Shown: positions 1 through 12,146 of the stretch, in pieces
How the letters are laid out: every line of letters begins with the position of its first letter
Numbering within the stretch: position 1 is the stretch's first letter
Assembly (NCBI RefSeq): GCF_900215205.1
Contig: NZ_OBDY01000001.1
Span: 1,050,786 to 1,114,785, forward strand
Origin: Paractinoplanes atraurantiacus
GTDB taxonomy: Bacteria > Actinomycetota > Actinomycetes > Mycobacteriales > Micromonosporaceae
Length of the DNA stretch: 64,000 nucleotides
Direction of reading: 5' to 3'
The notes under the pieces: generated by a model
Told to the model about the DNA's origin: nothing
Database searches by the model: none
What the model saw: the letters and a program-made list of their open reading frames with translations, nothing else
Position numbers and translations under genes: made by a program

Positions 1-773
1 ACGTGGCCGAGGCGTCCGACTACCTCGTTGCCCCCAAGGCGACCGTCGTGGCTTCGCTCGTACGCCAGAAGCAGCCGGCCGCCGTCCTGCTGGGCTCGAC
101 GCAGGAGGGCAAGGAGATCGCCGGCCGCCTGGCCGTCAAGCTCGACAACGGCCTGCTGACCGACGCGGTCGAGGTGGCCGCCGACGGCACCGCCACCCAG
201 GTCGCGTTCGCCGGCTCCACCATCGTCAAGTCGAAGGTCACCAAGGGCCTGCCGATCGTGACCATCCGCCCCAACTCGGTCACCCCTGAGCCGTCGGCCG
301 CGACCCCGGCCGTCGAGCAGGTCACAGCCGAGCTGTCCGAGGCCGACAAGCTGACCAAGGTCGTCGAGCGGGTCACCGAGACCAAGGGCTCGCGCCCCGA
401 GCTCACCGAGGCCGGCGTGGTCGTCTCCGGTGGCCGCGGCGTCGGCAACGCCGACAACTTCAAGTTGGTCGAGGAGCTGGCCGACCTGCTCGGCGGCGCC
501 GTCGGCGCGTCCCGCGCGGCCGTCGACTCGGGCTTCTACCCGCACCAGTTCCAGGTCGGCCAGACCGGCAAGACCGTGTCGCCGCAGCTGTACGTCGCGC
601 TCGGCATCTCCGGCGCGATCCAGCACCGGGCCGGCATGCAGACCTCGAAGACGATCGTCGCGGTCAACAAGGACCCCGAGGCCCCGATCTTCGAGCTGGC
701 CGACTACGGCGTGGTGGGCGACCTGTTCAAGGTTGTGCCCCAGGCCGCCGACGAGATCCGTAAGCGGAAGTAA
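1..773 (+). CDS. etfA: Electron transfer flavoprotein alpha subunit (5' end outside window)
   Basis: The gene is open from the window edge (codons in phase with base 3), so about 60 N-terminal residues of a usual ~318 aa protein are missing. The visible 256 residues hold the C-terminal FAD-binding half: the GGRGVG loop, the SRAAVDSGF segment, [11 protein letters not shown] and [12 protein letters not shown], all typical of EtfA/FixB. The protein pairs with EtfB, expected just upstream, and passes electrons from acyl-CoA and related dehydrogenases to the membrane quinone pool. The stop is followed 17 bases later by a strong hairpin terminator, so the etf operon ends here. Identification is secure. 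Confidence 0.95.
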   Translation, partial: VAEASDYLVAPKATVVASLVRQKQPAAVLLGSTQEGKEIAGRLAVKLDNGLLTDAVEVAADGTATQVAFAGSTIVKSKVTKGLPIVTIRPNSVTPEPSAATPAVEQVTAELSEADKLTKVVERVTETKGSRPELTEAGVVVSGGRGVGNADNFKLVEELADLLGGAVGASRAAVDSGFYPHQFQVGQTGKTVSPQLYVALGISGAIQHRAGMQTSKTIVAVNKDPEAPIFELADYGVVGDLFKVVPQAADEIRKRK

Positions 774-790
774 CAGTGCTCACGCACGAG

Positions 791-815
791 CGGCCCGGCG
801 CTGTGCGCCGGGCCG
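791..815 (+). terminator. Rho-independent-type terminator after etfA
   Basis: Perfect 10-bp GC stem (791-800 with 806-815) and a 5-base loop, 17 bases after the etfA stop. No long T tract follows, as is usual in high-GC actinomycetes. It separates etfA from the cysteine desulfurase gene. Confidence 0.75.
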
Positions 816-843
816 TTCGCCGTCAGGCATAAGCTTCATCGTG

Positions 844-2019
844 ATGGCCTACTTGGATCACGCGGCGACCACGCCGATGCTCGCCGAGGCGCTGGAGGCG
901 TATGTCGCCGCCGCCCGCGAGGTCGGCAATCCGTCGTCCCTGCACGCGGCCGGCCGGCACGCCCGGCGGCTGGTCGAGGAGTCCCGCGAGCGCATCGCCG
1001 CGGCCCTCGGCGCCCGCCCGTCCGAGGTGGTCTTCACCAGCGGCGGCACCGAAAGCGACAACCTGGCGACCAAGGGCATCTTCTGGGCCCGCCGGTCGGC
1101 CTCGCTCAACCACAACCGCGTCGTGGCGTCCGCGGTCGAGCACCACGCGGTCATGGACGCGGTGGAGTGGCTCGGCACGCACGAGGGCGCCCAGATCAGC
1201 TGGCTGCCGGTCGACTCCGGGGGCCGGGTCGACCCGTCCGCCGTGGCCGCGGTCATCGACCAGTACGCGGACGAGATCGCCGTGATCAGCGTCCAGTGGG
1301 CGAACAACGAGGTGGGCACGCTCCAGCCGGTGCACGAGCTGGCGGCGCTGGCCGCGGCGGCGGGCATCCCGTTCCACACCGACGCGGTGCAGGCGGTCGG
1401 CCAGGTGCCGGTCGACTTCACGGCGAGCGGCGCGGCGGCGATGACGGTCACCGGCCACAAGGTGGGCGGCCCGGTCGGGGTGGGTGCGCTGCTGCTCGGC
1501 CGCGACGTGGCCTGCACGCCGCTGCTGCACGGCGGCGGCCAGGAGCGCGACGTCCGCTCGGGCACGCTCGACACCGCGGGGGTGGTGGCCTTCGCCACGG
1601 CCGTCGAGACGACAGTCAAGAGCCAGGTGGAGTACGCGGCCAGGGTCGGCGCCCTGCGCGACGATCTGGTGGCCCGGGTCCGCGCCGCGGTCCCCGACGT
1701 CATCTGCAACGGGATGACCGGCGACCGGCTGCCCGGCAACGCGCACTTCAGCTTCCCCGGCTGCGAGGGCGACGCGCTGTTGCTGCTGCTCGACGCCGCG
1801 GGCATCTACTGCTCGACGGGCTCGGCCTGCTCGGCCGGCGTGGCCCAGCCCAGCCACGTGCTGATCGCCATGGGCGCCGACGACGACCGCGCCCGCTCCT
1901 CGCTGCGCTTCACCCTGGGCCACACCTCGACCACCGCCGACATCGACGCCCTCGTGGCGGCCCTGCCCGGCGCGGTCGAGCGCGCCCGCCGCGCCACGGC
2001 CTGGAAGACGCCCCGCTGA
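844..2019 (+). CDS. Cysteine desulfurase, NifS/IscS class
   Basis: A PLP enzyme of 391 aa, the usual family length, that removes sulfur from L-cysteine as a protein-bound persulfide. The PLP lysine is K206 in TGHKVGG. The persulfide cysteine is C329 in STGSACSAG, in the short loop seen in type I (IscS/NifS) enzymes. The N-terminal YLDHAATTP and TSGGTESDN motifs are intact. The next gene 20 bases downstream is mnmA, so the sulfur probably goes to tRNA 2-thiouridine as well as to Fe-S clusters. No iscU or other Fe-S scaffold gene is adjacent. ATG 844 is the only start that gives the conserved N-terminus. Confidence 0.94.
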   Translation: MAYLDHAATTPMLAEALEAYVAAAREVGNPSSLHAAGRHARRLVEESRERIAAALGARPSEVVFTSGGTESDNLATKGIFWARRSASLNHNRVVASAVEHHAVMDAVEWLGTHEGAQISWLPVDSGGRVDPSAVAAVIDQYADEIAVISVQWANNEVGTLQPVHELAALAAAAGIPFHTDAVQAVGQVPVDFTASGAAAMTVTGHKVGGPVGVGALLLGRDVACTPLLHGGGQERDVRSGTLDTAGVVAFATAVETTVKSQVEYAARVGALRDDLVARVRAAVPDVICNGMTGDRLPGNAHFSFPGCEGDALLLLLDAAGIYCSTGSACSAGVAQPSHVLIAMGADDDRARSSLRFTLGHTSTTADIDALVAALPGAVERARRATAWKTPR

Positions 2020-2039
2020 GGCCGGATACGCTTACCGGC

Positions 2040-3308
2040 ATGCGAGTACTAGCGGCCATGTCGGGCGGGGTCGATTCCGCCGTTGCCGCCGCGCGCGCCC
2101 ACGACGCCGGTCACGACGTCACCGGGGTGCACCTGGCGCTGGCGCGAAACCCCCAGACCTATCGGACGGGCGCGCGAGGCTGCTGCACGCTGGAAGACTC
2201 CCGTGACGCGCGCCGGGCGGCCGACGTGATCGGCATCCCGTTCTACGTGTGGGACATGGCCGACCAGTTCCACGAGAGCGTCGTCGACGACTTCGTCGCG
2301 GAGTATGCGGCGGGCCGCACGCCGAACCCCTGCCTGCGCTGCAACGAGAAGATCAAGTTTGAGGCGGTGCTCGACCGGGCGGTCGCGCTCGGCTTCGACG
2401 CCGTCGTCACCGGCCACCACGCCCGCCTCGGCGCCGACGGCCTGCTGCGGCGCAGCGTCGACCACGCCAAGGACCAGTCGTACGTGCTGGCCGTGCTCAC
2501 CGGCGATCAGCTGTCCCGGGCCGTCTTCCCGCTCGGCGACTCGACCAAGGCGCAGGTGCGCGACGAGGCGGCCGCGCGCGGCCTGGCCGTGGCCGACAAG
2601 CCCGACTCGCACGACATCTGCTTCATCGCCGACGGCGACACCAAGGGCTTCCTCCAGCGCAAGCTGGGCGAGGCCCCGGGCGACATCGTCGACGGCCGTA
2701 CGGGCGAGAAGCTCGGAACCCACGACGGCGCGTACGCGTACACGGTCGGCCAGCGCAAGGGCCTCGACCTCCGCGTGCCGGCGCCGGACGGCCGCCCCCG
2801 CTACGTCCTGTCGATCACCCCGGTGACCAACACGGTGACGGTCGGCCCGCGCGAGGACCTCGAGGTCGACGTGGTGACCGCGACCCGCCCGATCTGGCAC
2901 GGCGCCGAGACCCCGGTCGAGTGCGACGTCCAGCTGCGCGCCCACGGCGAGGTGGTCCCGGCCGTGGTGACCGTCGCCGACGGCACCCTGACCGCCCGCC
3001 TGCTCTCCCCGGCCCGGGGCGTGGCCGCCGGCCAGGCGATCGTGGCCTACCGCCGCGACCCGGCGGCCGGCGACATCGTCCTGGGCTCGGCCACCATCAC
3101 CGAGGGCACGGCCTCGGAAGCGCTGCGTCCCTCGGCGCCTGCCGCGCCCTCCGCTTCCGCGCCCTCCGCCTCCGCCTCCGCCTCCGCCTCTGCCTCTGCG
3201 CTCTCCGCTTCCGCGCCCTCCGCCTCCCCTTCCCGTGATGATCTTGCGGTGAGGGCCGGCGGGTCTGTGGCTGTCGCGGTCGGTGCTTCCGGTGACGACC
3301 GTGGCTGA
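2040..3308 (+). CDS. mnmA: tRNA-specific 2-thiouridylase MnmA with low-complexity C-terminal tail
   Basis: Thiolates U34 of Lys, Glu and Gln tRNAs using ATP and sulfur from the upstream desulfurase. The PP-loop SGGVDS is at residues 8-13, catalytic C98 lies in NPCLRCN, and the second cysteine C194 is in [15 protein letters not shown] and the C-terminal beta-barrel are present. The family core ends near residue 362. The remaining ~60 of 422 residues are an Ala-Ser-Pro run encoded by a hexamer-like repeat and then a short Gly/Val-rich end. This tail is not part of the MnmA fold and overlaps the next gene by 26 bases. Function is secure; the tail is probably unstructured, or the stop has been lost and read through. 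Confidence 0.94.
   Translation: MRVLAAMSGGVDSAVAAARAHDAGHDVTGVHLALARNPQTYRTGARGCCTLEDSRDARRAADVIGIPFYVWDMADQFHESVVDDFVAEYAAGRTPNPCLRCNEKIKFEAVLDRAVALGFDAVVTGHHARLGADGLLRRSVDHAKDQSYVLAVLTGDQLSRAVFPLGDSTKAQVRDEAAARGLAVADKPDSHDICFIADGDTKGFLQRKLGEAPGDIVDGRTGEKLGTHDGAYAYTVGQRKGLDLRVPAPDGRPRYVLSITPVTNTVTVGPREDLEVDVVTATRPIWHGAETPVECDVQLRAHGEVVPAVVTVADGTLTARLLSPARGVAAGQAIVAYRRDPAAGDIVLGSATITEGTASEALRPSAPAAPSASAPSASASASASASALSASAPSASPSRDDLAVRAGGSVAVAVGASGDDRG
3146..3232 (+). repeat. Simple-sequence repeat coding the MnmA Ala/Ser tail
   Basis: Imperfect tandem copies of the hexamer CTCCGC/CTCTGC, broken by GCGCCC and TTCCGC units. It is read in frame as Ser-Ala repeats. The unit length is a multiple of three, so slippage would change tail length without shifting frame. 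Confidence 0.7.
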
Positions 3309-4305
3309 TTTCCCATGGCCGGTCGGAGCGGCGACCGGGATCGGGTCGTTGCCGGGGACGGACATCGCCGAGGCGCAGCGGATCGTCTTCGGGGAGCTGC
3401 CCCTCCTGCCCCATCTGGCCGAGCTGCCGGCTCGCGGGCCGGGGGCCGACATGATCGGGCGCAGCGCCGGGTTTCTCGTGGAGCTGCCGGTGCAGCTCTA
3501 TGCGGGGCGGTGGCAGGTGGCGCCGCGGGCCGGGAAAGACCTTCGGCGGACGGCCGATCTGCTCGAACGCGACCTCGACCAGCTCACCGAGCAGGGTGAC
3601 GGGTTCACGGGGACGGTCAAGCTCCAGTCGGCCGGGCCGTGGACGCTGGCGGCGAGCATCGACCGGCCGATCGGCGGGCGGCTGCTGCGCGATCCGGGTG
3701 CCGTGCGTGATCTGACCGACTCGCTGGCCGAGGGGCTGCGCAAGCACGTCGACGAGGTGCGCAAGCGGCTGCCCGGTGCGAGCCTGCTGCTGCAGATCGA
3801 CGAGCCCTCGCTGCCGGCGGTGCTGGCCGGGCGGGTGCCGACCGAGAGTGGGCTCGGCGCCTACAAGTCGGTCGACGGGGCCGACGCGGCCACGGCGCTG
3901 CGAACGATCGTCGAGGCCGTCGGGGTGCCCGTCGTCGCGCATTGCTGTGCACCGGACGTACCCCTGCAAGTCTTTAAAGACGCGCGGAGCGTGGCCGTCG
4001 CGCTCGACCTGTCGTTGCTCAAAGATCTCGACCCGCTGGGTGAGGCCATCGAGGCCGGGATCGGGCTGTTCGCGGGGGCCGTGCCCTCGACCGGCCAGGC
4101 TTCCTCGGGTGATCCGTCGACGGCCGGCAAGCGTACGGCCGAGCGGGTCTCGACGCTGTGGAAAAGGCTCGGGTTCCCGGCGGCCCGGTTGCCGCAGCAA
4201 GTCGTGATCACGCCGGCCTGCGGGCTGGCGGGGGCCACCGAGCCGTACGCGCGAGAGGTCTTGACCGCCTGCCGTGAAGCCGCGCGGAGGCTGGCCGAGG
4301 CCTGA
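3283..4305 (+). CDS. Methionine synthase-like protein, cobalamin-independent (MetE C-terminal domain type)
   Basis: At 340 aa this matches the single-domain homologues of the MetE catalytic half found after trmU in actinobacteria, not full-length MetE (~750 aa). Zinc ligands are recognisable: His and Cys in VVAHCCAPD and a second Cys in VVITPACGL. The substrate-side motifs [16 protein letters not shown] and [10 protein letters not shown] are also present. It probably transfers a methyl group to a thiol, but without the N-terminal MetE half the folate substrate is uncertain. GTG 3283 overlaps the mnmA tail by 26 bases; GTG 3292 or 3301 are alternative starts that reduce the overlap to 17 or 8 bases. 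Translational coupling to mnmA is likely. Confidence 0.8.
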   Translation: MLPVTTVADFPWPVGAATGIGSLPGTDIAEAQRIVFGELPLLPHLAELPARGPGADMIGRSAGFLVELPVQLYAGRWQVAPRAGKDLRRTADLLERDLDQLTEQGDGFTGTVKLQSAGPWTLAASIDRPIGGRLLRDPGAVRDLTDSLAEGLRKHVDEVRKRLPGASLLLQIDEPSLPAVLAGRVPTESGLGAYKSVDGADAATALRTIVEAVGVPVVAHCCAPDVPLQVFKDARSVAVALDLSLLKDLDPLGEAIEAGIGLFAGAVPSTGQASSGDPSTAGKRTAERVSTLWKRLGFPAARLPQQVVITPACGLAGATEPYAREVLTACREAARRLAEA

Positions 4306-4370
4306 TCGCGGCGCGCGGTCACCAAAATGTCAGAGGTGGCGACTACCGTTCCCCTAGAAGGTCGAGCTAG

Positions 4371-6626
<2,256 letters not shown>

Positions 6627-6784
6627 CACCTGAGCGATGCCGTCACTCGAAGGGAGTAATTTGGGTTTATTGCACGTTTGAGGGCTTATGCCGATTTGAT
6701 AACGGCAAAGCGGTTTCGCGGCGAAAAGACCATGTGGATCTATCGTGAGAACGATCGGTTGATCGACGCCATGGTGGAGGTCGC

Positions 6785-8863
6785 ATGGACGCCGCACGCC
6801 CCCGCAACTCCACGGCGAACCGCCGCCTTGCCGAGCTCTGCCCTGCCGTCGAGCCGGGGGCGGATGAGCGCCTGAACGGGCCCAAGCGGCGGCGCGCGCT
6901 GATCGTCACCTGGGGGCTGGCGTTCGTCGTCGACGGGCTGCTCTGGCTCGGAGGGCGCGACGGGTTCGGGGAACTGCCGGCGGCCTACTGGCTCATGGGG
7001 GCGCTGGCCGTCGTGGTCGACGCCCGGCCCTATGTCGTGGCCAACCGGCGGGCCAGCTCGGTGATCCTGCCGTCGATCTGCTTCACCTTCGCCATCGCCC
7101 TGGCGTGGGGATTCGGGGCGGCGCTGGCCGTTCAGATCGTCGCCGTCGCGGTGGCCGGGGTGCGGATGCGGCAGCCGGTCCGGCGGACCCTGCATCTGGC
7201 GCTGCAGCATACGGTGGCGTTGGCGGCCACCAGCGCGGTGGCGGCTCTCGTCTCGCTGCGGATCGGACCCCGCTACGACTGGGACGACGCGCTTCTGACC
7301 GTGGCCGCGGCCACTGCCTGGATCGTCGCCCGGTACGGGCTGGCGGCTGTCGTGGCGCGGGCCGTGGCGGAGCGCACGCGGACCCGGTGGCGCCAGCGCG
7401 GGGTCGAGGTGCTGGCGACCGGGGCCCTGCTTCTGCTCGGGCCGGTGGTGCTGGCCACCGCTCAGGTCGGGCTCGCCTTCGTACCACTAGTTCTCCTTGC
7501 TCTTCATGCCGTGCACCGGATGGTCCGGTCGGCGGGGGAGTTCGAGCGGGCCTCCCGGGTGGACGCTTTGACGGGGCTGCCCAATCGCCGGGCGCTGCAC
7601 GCCTCCGTCCTCTCGCAGGGCAGGGGGAAGAGGCTTGCGCTTCTGCTTCTCGATCTCGACCGATTCCGTACGGTCAATGACGCCCTCGGGCACAGCGTGG
7701 GAGACCGCCTGCTCGTGGAGGTCGCGCGGCGGCTGGCGGCGGTGGTTCCGGCCCACGATCTGGTGGTGCGGCTGGGCGGGGACGAATTCGCGGTGCTCGC
7801 CACGCGGGTCGACGGGGCGCCCGGCGCGCGCCGCATCGCGCACCACCTGGCCGAGGCCCTCAACCGGCCCTTCGCGTTCGACGGCATGCCGGTCGACGTG
7901 TCGGCCTCGATCGGGATCGCCCTGCAGCGGGAACCCGGCGGTGACGGCTCGACGCTGCTGCGGCAGGCCGAGACCGCCATGTACGACGCCAAGCAGCGCG
8001 GGGACCAGGTCGCCGTCTACGGCCCGGACGCGGCCCACCACTCGCCCGACCGGCTGGCCCTGCTGGCCGACCTGCGGCACGCGCTGCGCGAGGACGCGCC
8101 CGACGACGGGATCACGCTGTTCTACCAGCCGCAGATCGCCATCGCGACCGGCGAGGTGGTCGGGGTCGAAGCCCTGCTGCGCTGGCGGCATCCGGAGCGG
8201 GGCCTGGTCGGCCCGGAGGAGCTGATCCGGGTCGCCGAGCCCACCCCGGTCATGCGGTTGCTGACCGAGCGGGTGCTGCACGACGTGACAGCCCAGCTCG
8301 CGCAGTGGCGGGAGGCCGGACGGCCGATGCGGGCGGCGGTCAACGTGAGCGCCCGCGACCTGCACGCCGGTGACATCGCCGATCGGGTCGAAGATCTTTT
8401 GCGGTCGTACGGCGTACCGGCCGACCTGCTGCAACTGGAGATCACCGAGAGCGCGTTGATGGCCGACCCGCACCGGGTGCTGAACACGATCACCCGCCTC
8501 GACCGGATGGGCATCGCCATCTCCCTGGACGACTTCGGCACCGGCTATTCGTCGCTCCAGCACCTGCGCCGCCTGCCCCTGGCCGAAGTGAAGATCGACC
8601 GCTCGTTCGTCCTCGGCATGGCCACCGACCGCGGCGACGCCGCCATCGTCCGCTCGGTGATCGACCTGGCCGAGGCCCTGGGCCTGCGCGCCGTGGCCGA
8701 GGGCGTCGAGGACGAGCGCACCTGGCGCCTGCTGGCCGAGGCCGGCTGCCACGCCGCACAGGGCTGGTTCCACGCCCGACCCATGCCCGCCTCCGACCTG
8801 GCCGTCTGGCTCTCCCGCTACCGCCCGGTCCGCCTGCCGCGGGCCGCACTGCCGAGTTCTTGA
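6785..8863 (+). CDS. Membrane-anchored GGDEF-EAL cyclic-di-GMP enzyme (first of three)
   Basis: The 692 residues start with about six hydrophobic segments (roughly residues 35-250) and no recognisable sensor fold. A GGDEF domain follows with an intact GGDEF signature near residue 330, then an EAL domain with the EAL motif near residue 461. The EAL metal and catalytic residues look complete: DDFGTGYSSL, VKIDRSF and AEGVED. It could therefore both make and degrade cyclic di-GMP. ATG 6785 has a good GGAGG seven bases upstream. The 158-base gap after ligA is unusually AT-rich for this window and should carry the promoter. No cyclic-di-GMP riboswitch is evident there. Confidence 0.9.
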   Translation: MDAARPRNSTANRRLAELCPAVEPGADERLNGPKRRRALIVTWGLAFVVDGLLWLGGRDGFGELPAAYWLMGALAVVVDARPYVVANRRASSVILPSICFTFAIALAWGFGAALAVQIVAVAVAGVRMRQPVRRTLHLALQHTVALAATSAVAALVSLRIGPRYDWDDALLTVAAATAWIVARYGLAAVVARAVAERTRTRWRQRGVEVLATGALLLLGPVVLATAQVGLAFVPLVLLALHAVHRMVRSAGEFERASRVDALTGLPNRRALHASVLSQGRGKRLALLLLDLDRFRTVNDALGHSVGDRLLVEVARRLAAVVPAHDLVVRLGGDEFAVLATRVDGAPGARRIAHHLAEALNRPFAFDGMPVDVSASIGIALQREPGGDGSTLLRQAETAMYDAKQRGDQVAVYGPDAAHHSPDRLALLADLRHALREDAPDDGITLFYQPQIAIATGEVVGVEALLRWRHPERGLVGPEELIRVAEPTPVMRLLTERVLHDVTAQLAQWREAGRPMRAAVNVSARDLHAGDIADRVEDLLRSYGVPADLLQLEITESALMADPHRVLNTITRLDRMGIAISLDDFGTGYSSLQHLRRLPLAEVKIDRSFVLGMATDRGDAAIVRSVIDLAEALGLRAVAEGVEDERTWRLLAEAGCHAAQGWFHARPMPASDLAVWLSRYRPVRLPRAALPSS

Positions 8864-8941
8864 CGGTCCCGGCCACAGCCTGCGCCAGCGGGCGAAATAG
8901 ACTCCACCCGTCAGCGTCGCATTCGAGAAAGTAGGGGCAGG

Positions 8942-9241
8942 ATGGCCGCCATCTCCCGCGAAGAGGTCGCGCATCTGGCGCGCCTGTCGCGGCTCGCCGT
9001 GACCGAGGAGGAACTGGACCGGTTCGCGGGGCAGCTCGACGTGATCCTCCAGTCCGTCGCCCGGATCGGTGACGTGGCGGCGGATGACATCCCGCCGACG
9101 TCGCACTCCGTGCCGCTGACGAATGTGTACCGCGACGACGTCCCGCAGCCGTCCCTCACCCAGGAGCAGGCGCTCTCCGGCGCGCCCGACGCCTACGAGG
9201 GCCGTTTCCGGGTGCCGCGGATCCTGGACGAGGAGGACTGA
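8942..9241 (+). CDS. gatC: Asp-tRNA(Asn)/Glu-tRNA(Gln) amidotransferase subunit C
   Basis: This 99-residue protein has the GatC pattern: [21 protein letters not shown] at the N-terminus, [10 protein letters not shown], then the proline-rich loop LTNVYRDDV, ending with RVPRILDEE. GatC stabilises the GatA-GatB complex that converts misacylated Glu-tRNA(Gln) and Asp-tRNA(Asn) to the correct species. The preceding GTAGGGGCAGG gives a good ribosome site. Five bases separate it from gatA, so the two are cotranscribed. Confidence 0.95.
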   Translation: MAAISREEVAHLARLSRLAVTEEELDRFAGQLDVILQSVARIGDVAADDIPPTSHSVPLTNVYRDDVPQPSLTQEQALSGAPDAYEGRFRVPRILDEED

Positions 9242-9246
9242 CCGCC

Positions 9247-10710
9247 GTGACCGATCTGACCAGGATGACGGCGGCCCAGCTGGCGTCGGCCATCGCCTCG
9301 AAGGAAGCCTCGGCCGTCGAGGTCACCACCGCCCACCTCGACCGGATCGACGCGGTCGACGAGCGCGTGCACGCGTTCCTGCACGTCGACCGCGAGGGCG
9401 CGCTGGCCGCGGCCGAGCGGGTCGACCGGGGCGAGGTGACCGGTCCGCTGGCCGGCGTGCCGATCGCCGTCAAGGACGTCATCGCCACCAAGGGCGTGCC
9501 GACCACGGCCGCCTCCAAGATCCTCGAGGGCTGGCGCCCGCCGTACGACGCGACGCTCGTCGAGCGGCTGCGCGCGGCCGGCACGGTGATGCTCGGCAAG
9601 ACCAACATGGACGAGTTCGCGATGGGCTCGTCGACGGAGTATTCGGCGTACGGGCCCACGAACAACCCGTGGGACCTCGGGCGCATCCCCGGCGGCTCCG
9701 GCGGCGGCAGCGCGGCCGCCCTCGCCGCGTACGAGGCCCCGCTGGCCATCGGCACCGACACCGGCGGCTCGATCCGCCAGCCGGGCGCGGTCACCGGCAC
9801 GGTCGGTGCCAAGCCGACGTACGGCGGCACCTCCCGCTACGGCCTCATCGCCTTCTCCTCGTCGCTCGACACGCCCGGGCCCTGCGCCCGCACGGTCGAG
9901 GACGCGGCCCTGCTCCACTCGGTGATCGCCGGGCACGACCCGCGCGACTCCACCTCCATCCCGCAGCCGGTGCCCGACGTCGTCGCCGCCGCCCGCCGCG
10001 GTGGCTCGGGCGACCTGGCCGGCGTCAAGCTGGGCCTGGTCAAGGAGTTCGCCGGCGACGGCTCCGAGCCGGGCGTGCTGGCCGCCTTCCACGAGTCGCT
10101 CGAGGCCCTGGTCAAGCTGGGGGCCGAGGTAGTCGAGGTGTCCTGCCCGCACTTCCAGTACGCGCTGCCGGCCTACTACCTGATCGCCCCGAGTGAGGCC
10201 TCGTCCAACCTGGCCCGCTTCGACGGTGTCCGGTACGGCCTGCGCACCGGCGACGACGGCAAGCACTCGCTCGAGGAGGTCATGTCGCTGACCCGCGAGG
10301 CCGGTTTCGGCCCCGAGGTCAAGCGCCGGATCATCCTGGGCACGTACGCGCTGTCGTCGGGCTACTACGACGCCTACTACGGCCAGGCCCAGAAGGTCCG
10401 CACGCTGATCACCCGCGACTTCGAGTCGGCCTTCGAAAAGGTCGACGTGCTGGTCTCGCCGACCACGCCGTTCGTCGCGTTCCCGTTCGGCTCGCGCACC
10501 TCCGACCCGTACCAGATGTACCTGGCCGACCTTTTCACCATCCCGACCAACCTCTACGGCGGCCCGGCCATCTCGGTCCCCTGCGGCCTCTCCGAGGGCC
10601 TGCCGGTCGGCTTCCAGGTGATGGCGCCGACCATGGCCGACGACCGGATGTACCGCGTCGCCGCCGCCCTCGAGTCGGCGGTCGGCACCTTCACCCCGCC
10701 CGCGCTGTGA
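9247..10710 (+). CDS. gatA: Glutamyl-tRNA(Gln) amidotransferase subunit A
   Basis: Amidase-signature enzyme of 487 aa that releases ammonia from glutamine for GatB. The Ser-cisSer-Lys triad is complete with canonical spacing: K76 in AVKDVIA, cis-Ser S151 in GGSGGGS, and nucleophile S175 in [22 protein letters not shown] and the C-terminal GLPVGFQVM motif are also conserved. GTG 9247 sits 5 bases after gatC. The usual third partner, gatB, is displaced 3.6 kb downstream by an ATPase/TOPRIM pair and a convergent peptidase gene. Confidence 0.96.
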   Translation: MTDLTRMTAAQLASAIASKEASAVEVTTAHLDRIDAVDERVHAFLHVDREGALAAAERVDRGEVTGPLAGVPIAVKDVIATKGVPTTAASKILEGWRPPYDATLVERLRAAGTVMLGKTNMDEFAMGSSTEYSAYGPTNNPWDLGRIPGGSGGGSAAALAAYEAPLAIGTDTGGSIRQPGAVTGTVGAKPTYGGTSRYGLIAFSSSLDTPGPCARTVEDAALLHSVIAGHDPRDSTSIPQPVPDVVAAARRGGSGDLAGVKLGLVKEFAGDGSEPGVLAAFHESLEALVKLGAEVVEVSCPHFQYALPAYYLIAPSEASSNLARFDGVRYGLRTGDDGKHSLEEVMSLTREAGFGPEVKRRIILGTYALSSGYYDAYYGQAQKVRTLITRDFESAFEKVDVLVSPTTPFVAFPFGSRTSDPYQMYLADLFTIPTNLYGGPAISVPCGLSEGLPVGFQVMAPTMADDRMYRVAAALESAVGTFTPPAL

Positions 10711-10739
10711 CGGATTAGCCGCCTTCGGGAGGGGCCGAA

Positions 10740-12146
10740 GTGCTTACTCGAATCGAGATCGACGGCTTCAAGACGTTCCGTGATTTCGCCCTGGACCTGC
10801 CGCCGTTCCTGGTGGTTCTGGGGCGAAACGGAACGGGGAAGTCGAATCTGTTCGATGCGCTTCGGTTCCTTTCCCGGCTGGCTTCCGAGCCGGTGGCGGA
10901 GGCGGCTCAGCACGTCCGCGGCGACCTTCGCGAACTGTTTCACCGCGACGCCGCGAGTTCCTCCGACCGTGAGATGCGATTCGCGGTCGAAGTCCTGCTC
11001 GACAGTCGTGTCACGGATGCTTTCGGCGAGACCCGCGCCGTGGAGGCGACGCGGGTCCGGTACGAGCTGACGATCGAGTTCAGGGAAACCCCGTCCGGGC
11101 TTCGGCCCTTCGTCAAGGACGAGGCCGCGCGGGCGCTTTCACCTGGCGAGGACCGGTGGGCCGCACGATTCCCGGTCCTCGCTGACCGGCTGTTGGAAGC
11201 CGATCGGGAGTCGAACGCCCGATTCCTCGACACTCAGCGCGAGGCGAACTCGTCGAACTTCCAGCTGTGGGCCGGCGACACCGTGGTGCCAGCGGTTCGA
11301 ATTCCTGCCGGGAACGCCAGCGCGACGGTGCTGTCGGTCATCGGCACTGCTTCCCAGGTCGCGACGCTCTACGCGTTGAGGCGTGAACTCGAGTCCTGGC
11401 GGCAGCTCCACCTCGACCCGACCGCCCTCCGGCGCCCCGACGGTTTCGACGATCCGGCGGCTCTCGGCGCGGACGGCGGGCACCTGCCGAACACCCTGCA
11501 CCGCATCGCCGAGACCACCAGCACCCTCGACCAGCCGCAAGGTCTTCTGGGTGACGTCTCGGCCGACCTTGCGAGCATCATCTCCGACGTCAGCGGCGTC
11601 CAAGTGGACGAGGACGTCAAGAGGCGGCGCCGGGAGGTGGAGTTCCGTGCCCGCGGCCGCGGGGAGCCGGTGTCAGCACGGGTGGCGTCGGACGGGACGC
11701 TCCGTGCCGCGGCGCTCCTGACCGCGGCCTATGATCCGGAGAATTCGGGCCTCCTCTGCTTCGAGGAGCCCGAGAACGGCATTTATCCGCAACGGCTCAT
11801 CACGCTTGTCCAGCGCCTCCGGTCGATCGTCGATCGAGCCGTCGACCGGCGTGCGGGCGATCCATCGGCACCCCTCACCCAGCTTCTCCTGACCAGCCAT
11901 TCCCCAGCGATCCTGCGCGCGCTGAAGCCGGTCGAAGCACAGGGGACGAGGGCCGACGCGGTCTTCCTCACCACGGTCTCCCGGATCCTGCCCGGCAGAT
12001 CCCGGAGTCGCATCACACAGCCGAGACTCATCGCGACCAGCGCCCGCCCGTCCCTGGCGGTCCAGGACCGGCGGGAGCCGAACGAACGTCTGGTCAGCCC
12101 CGCGGAGATCGCGGAATTCGAGGTCGGTCAGGCGTTGGAAGCCTGA
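10740..12146 (+). CDS. SMC/RecF-like AAA ATPase (AAA_21 / OLD-type), possible defence ATPase
   Basis: A 468-residue ABC-type ATPase: N-terminal strand LTRIEIDGFKTF, Walker A GRNGTGKS at residues 28-35, a signature-like ASDGTLR motif near residue 317, Walker B with FEEPENG at 341-347, and H-loop LTSHSPAIL near residue 385. The middle ~250 residues replace the coiled coil of true SMC proteins and lack any nuclease motif. The next gene overlaps by one base and encodes a TOPRIM-like protein. This is the OLD/PARIS-style arrangement of ATPase plus separate TOPRIM effector. The GTG start lies at the foot of a 6-bp hairpin whose loop carries the GGGAGGGG ribosome site. By eye, codon use is less GC-extreme than in gatA, which suggests acquisition. 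Function unproven. Confidence 0.8.
   Translation: MLTRIEIDGFKTFRDFALDLPPFLVVLGRNGTGKSNLFDALRFLSRLASEPVAEAAQHVRGDLRELFHRDAASSSDREMRFAVEVLLDSRVTDAFGETRAVEATRVRYELTIEFRETPSGLRPFVKDEAARALSPGEDRWAARFPVLADRLLEADRESNARFLDTQREANSSNFQLWAGDTVVPAVRIPAGNASATVLSVIGTASQVATLYALRRELESWRQLHLDPTALRRPDGFDDPAALGADGGHLPNTLHRIAETTSTLDQPQGLLGDVSADLASIISDVSGVQVDEDVKRRRREVEFRARGRGEPVSARVASDGTLRAAALLTAAYDPENSGLLCFEEPENGIYPQRLITLVQRLRSIVDRAVDRRAGDPSAPLTQLLLTSHSPAILRALKPVEAQGTRADAVFLTTVSRILPGRSRSRITQPRLIATSARPSLAVQDRREPNERLVSPAEIAEFEVGQALEA

Noticed and set aside
6627-6784. Cyclic-di-GMP (GEMM) riboswitch before the first GGDEF-EAL gene
   Set aside because: The region is AT-rich but lacks the conserved GEMM core; it looks like a plain promoter region.
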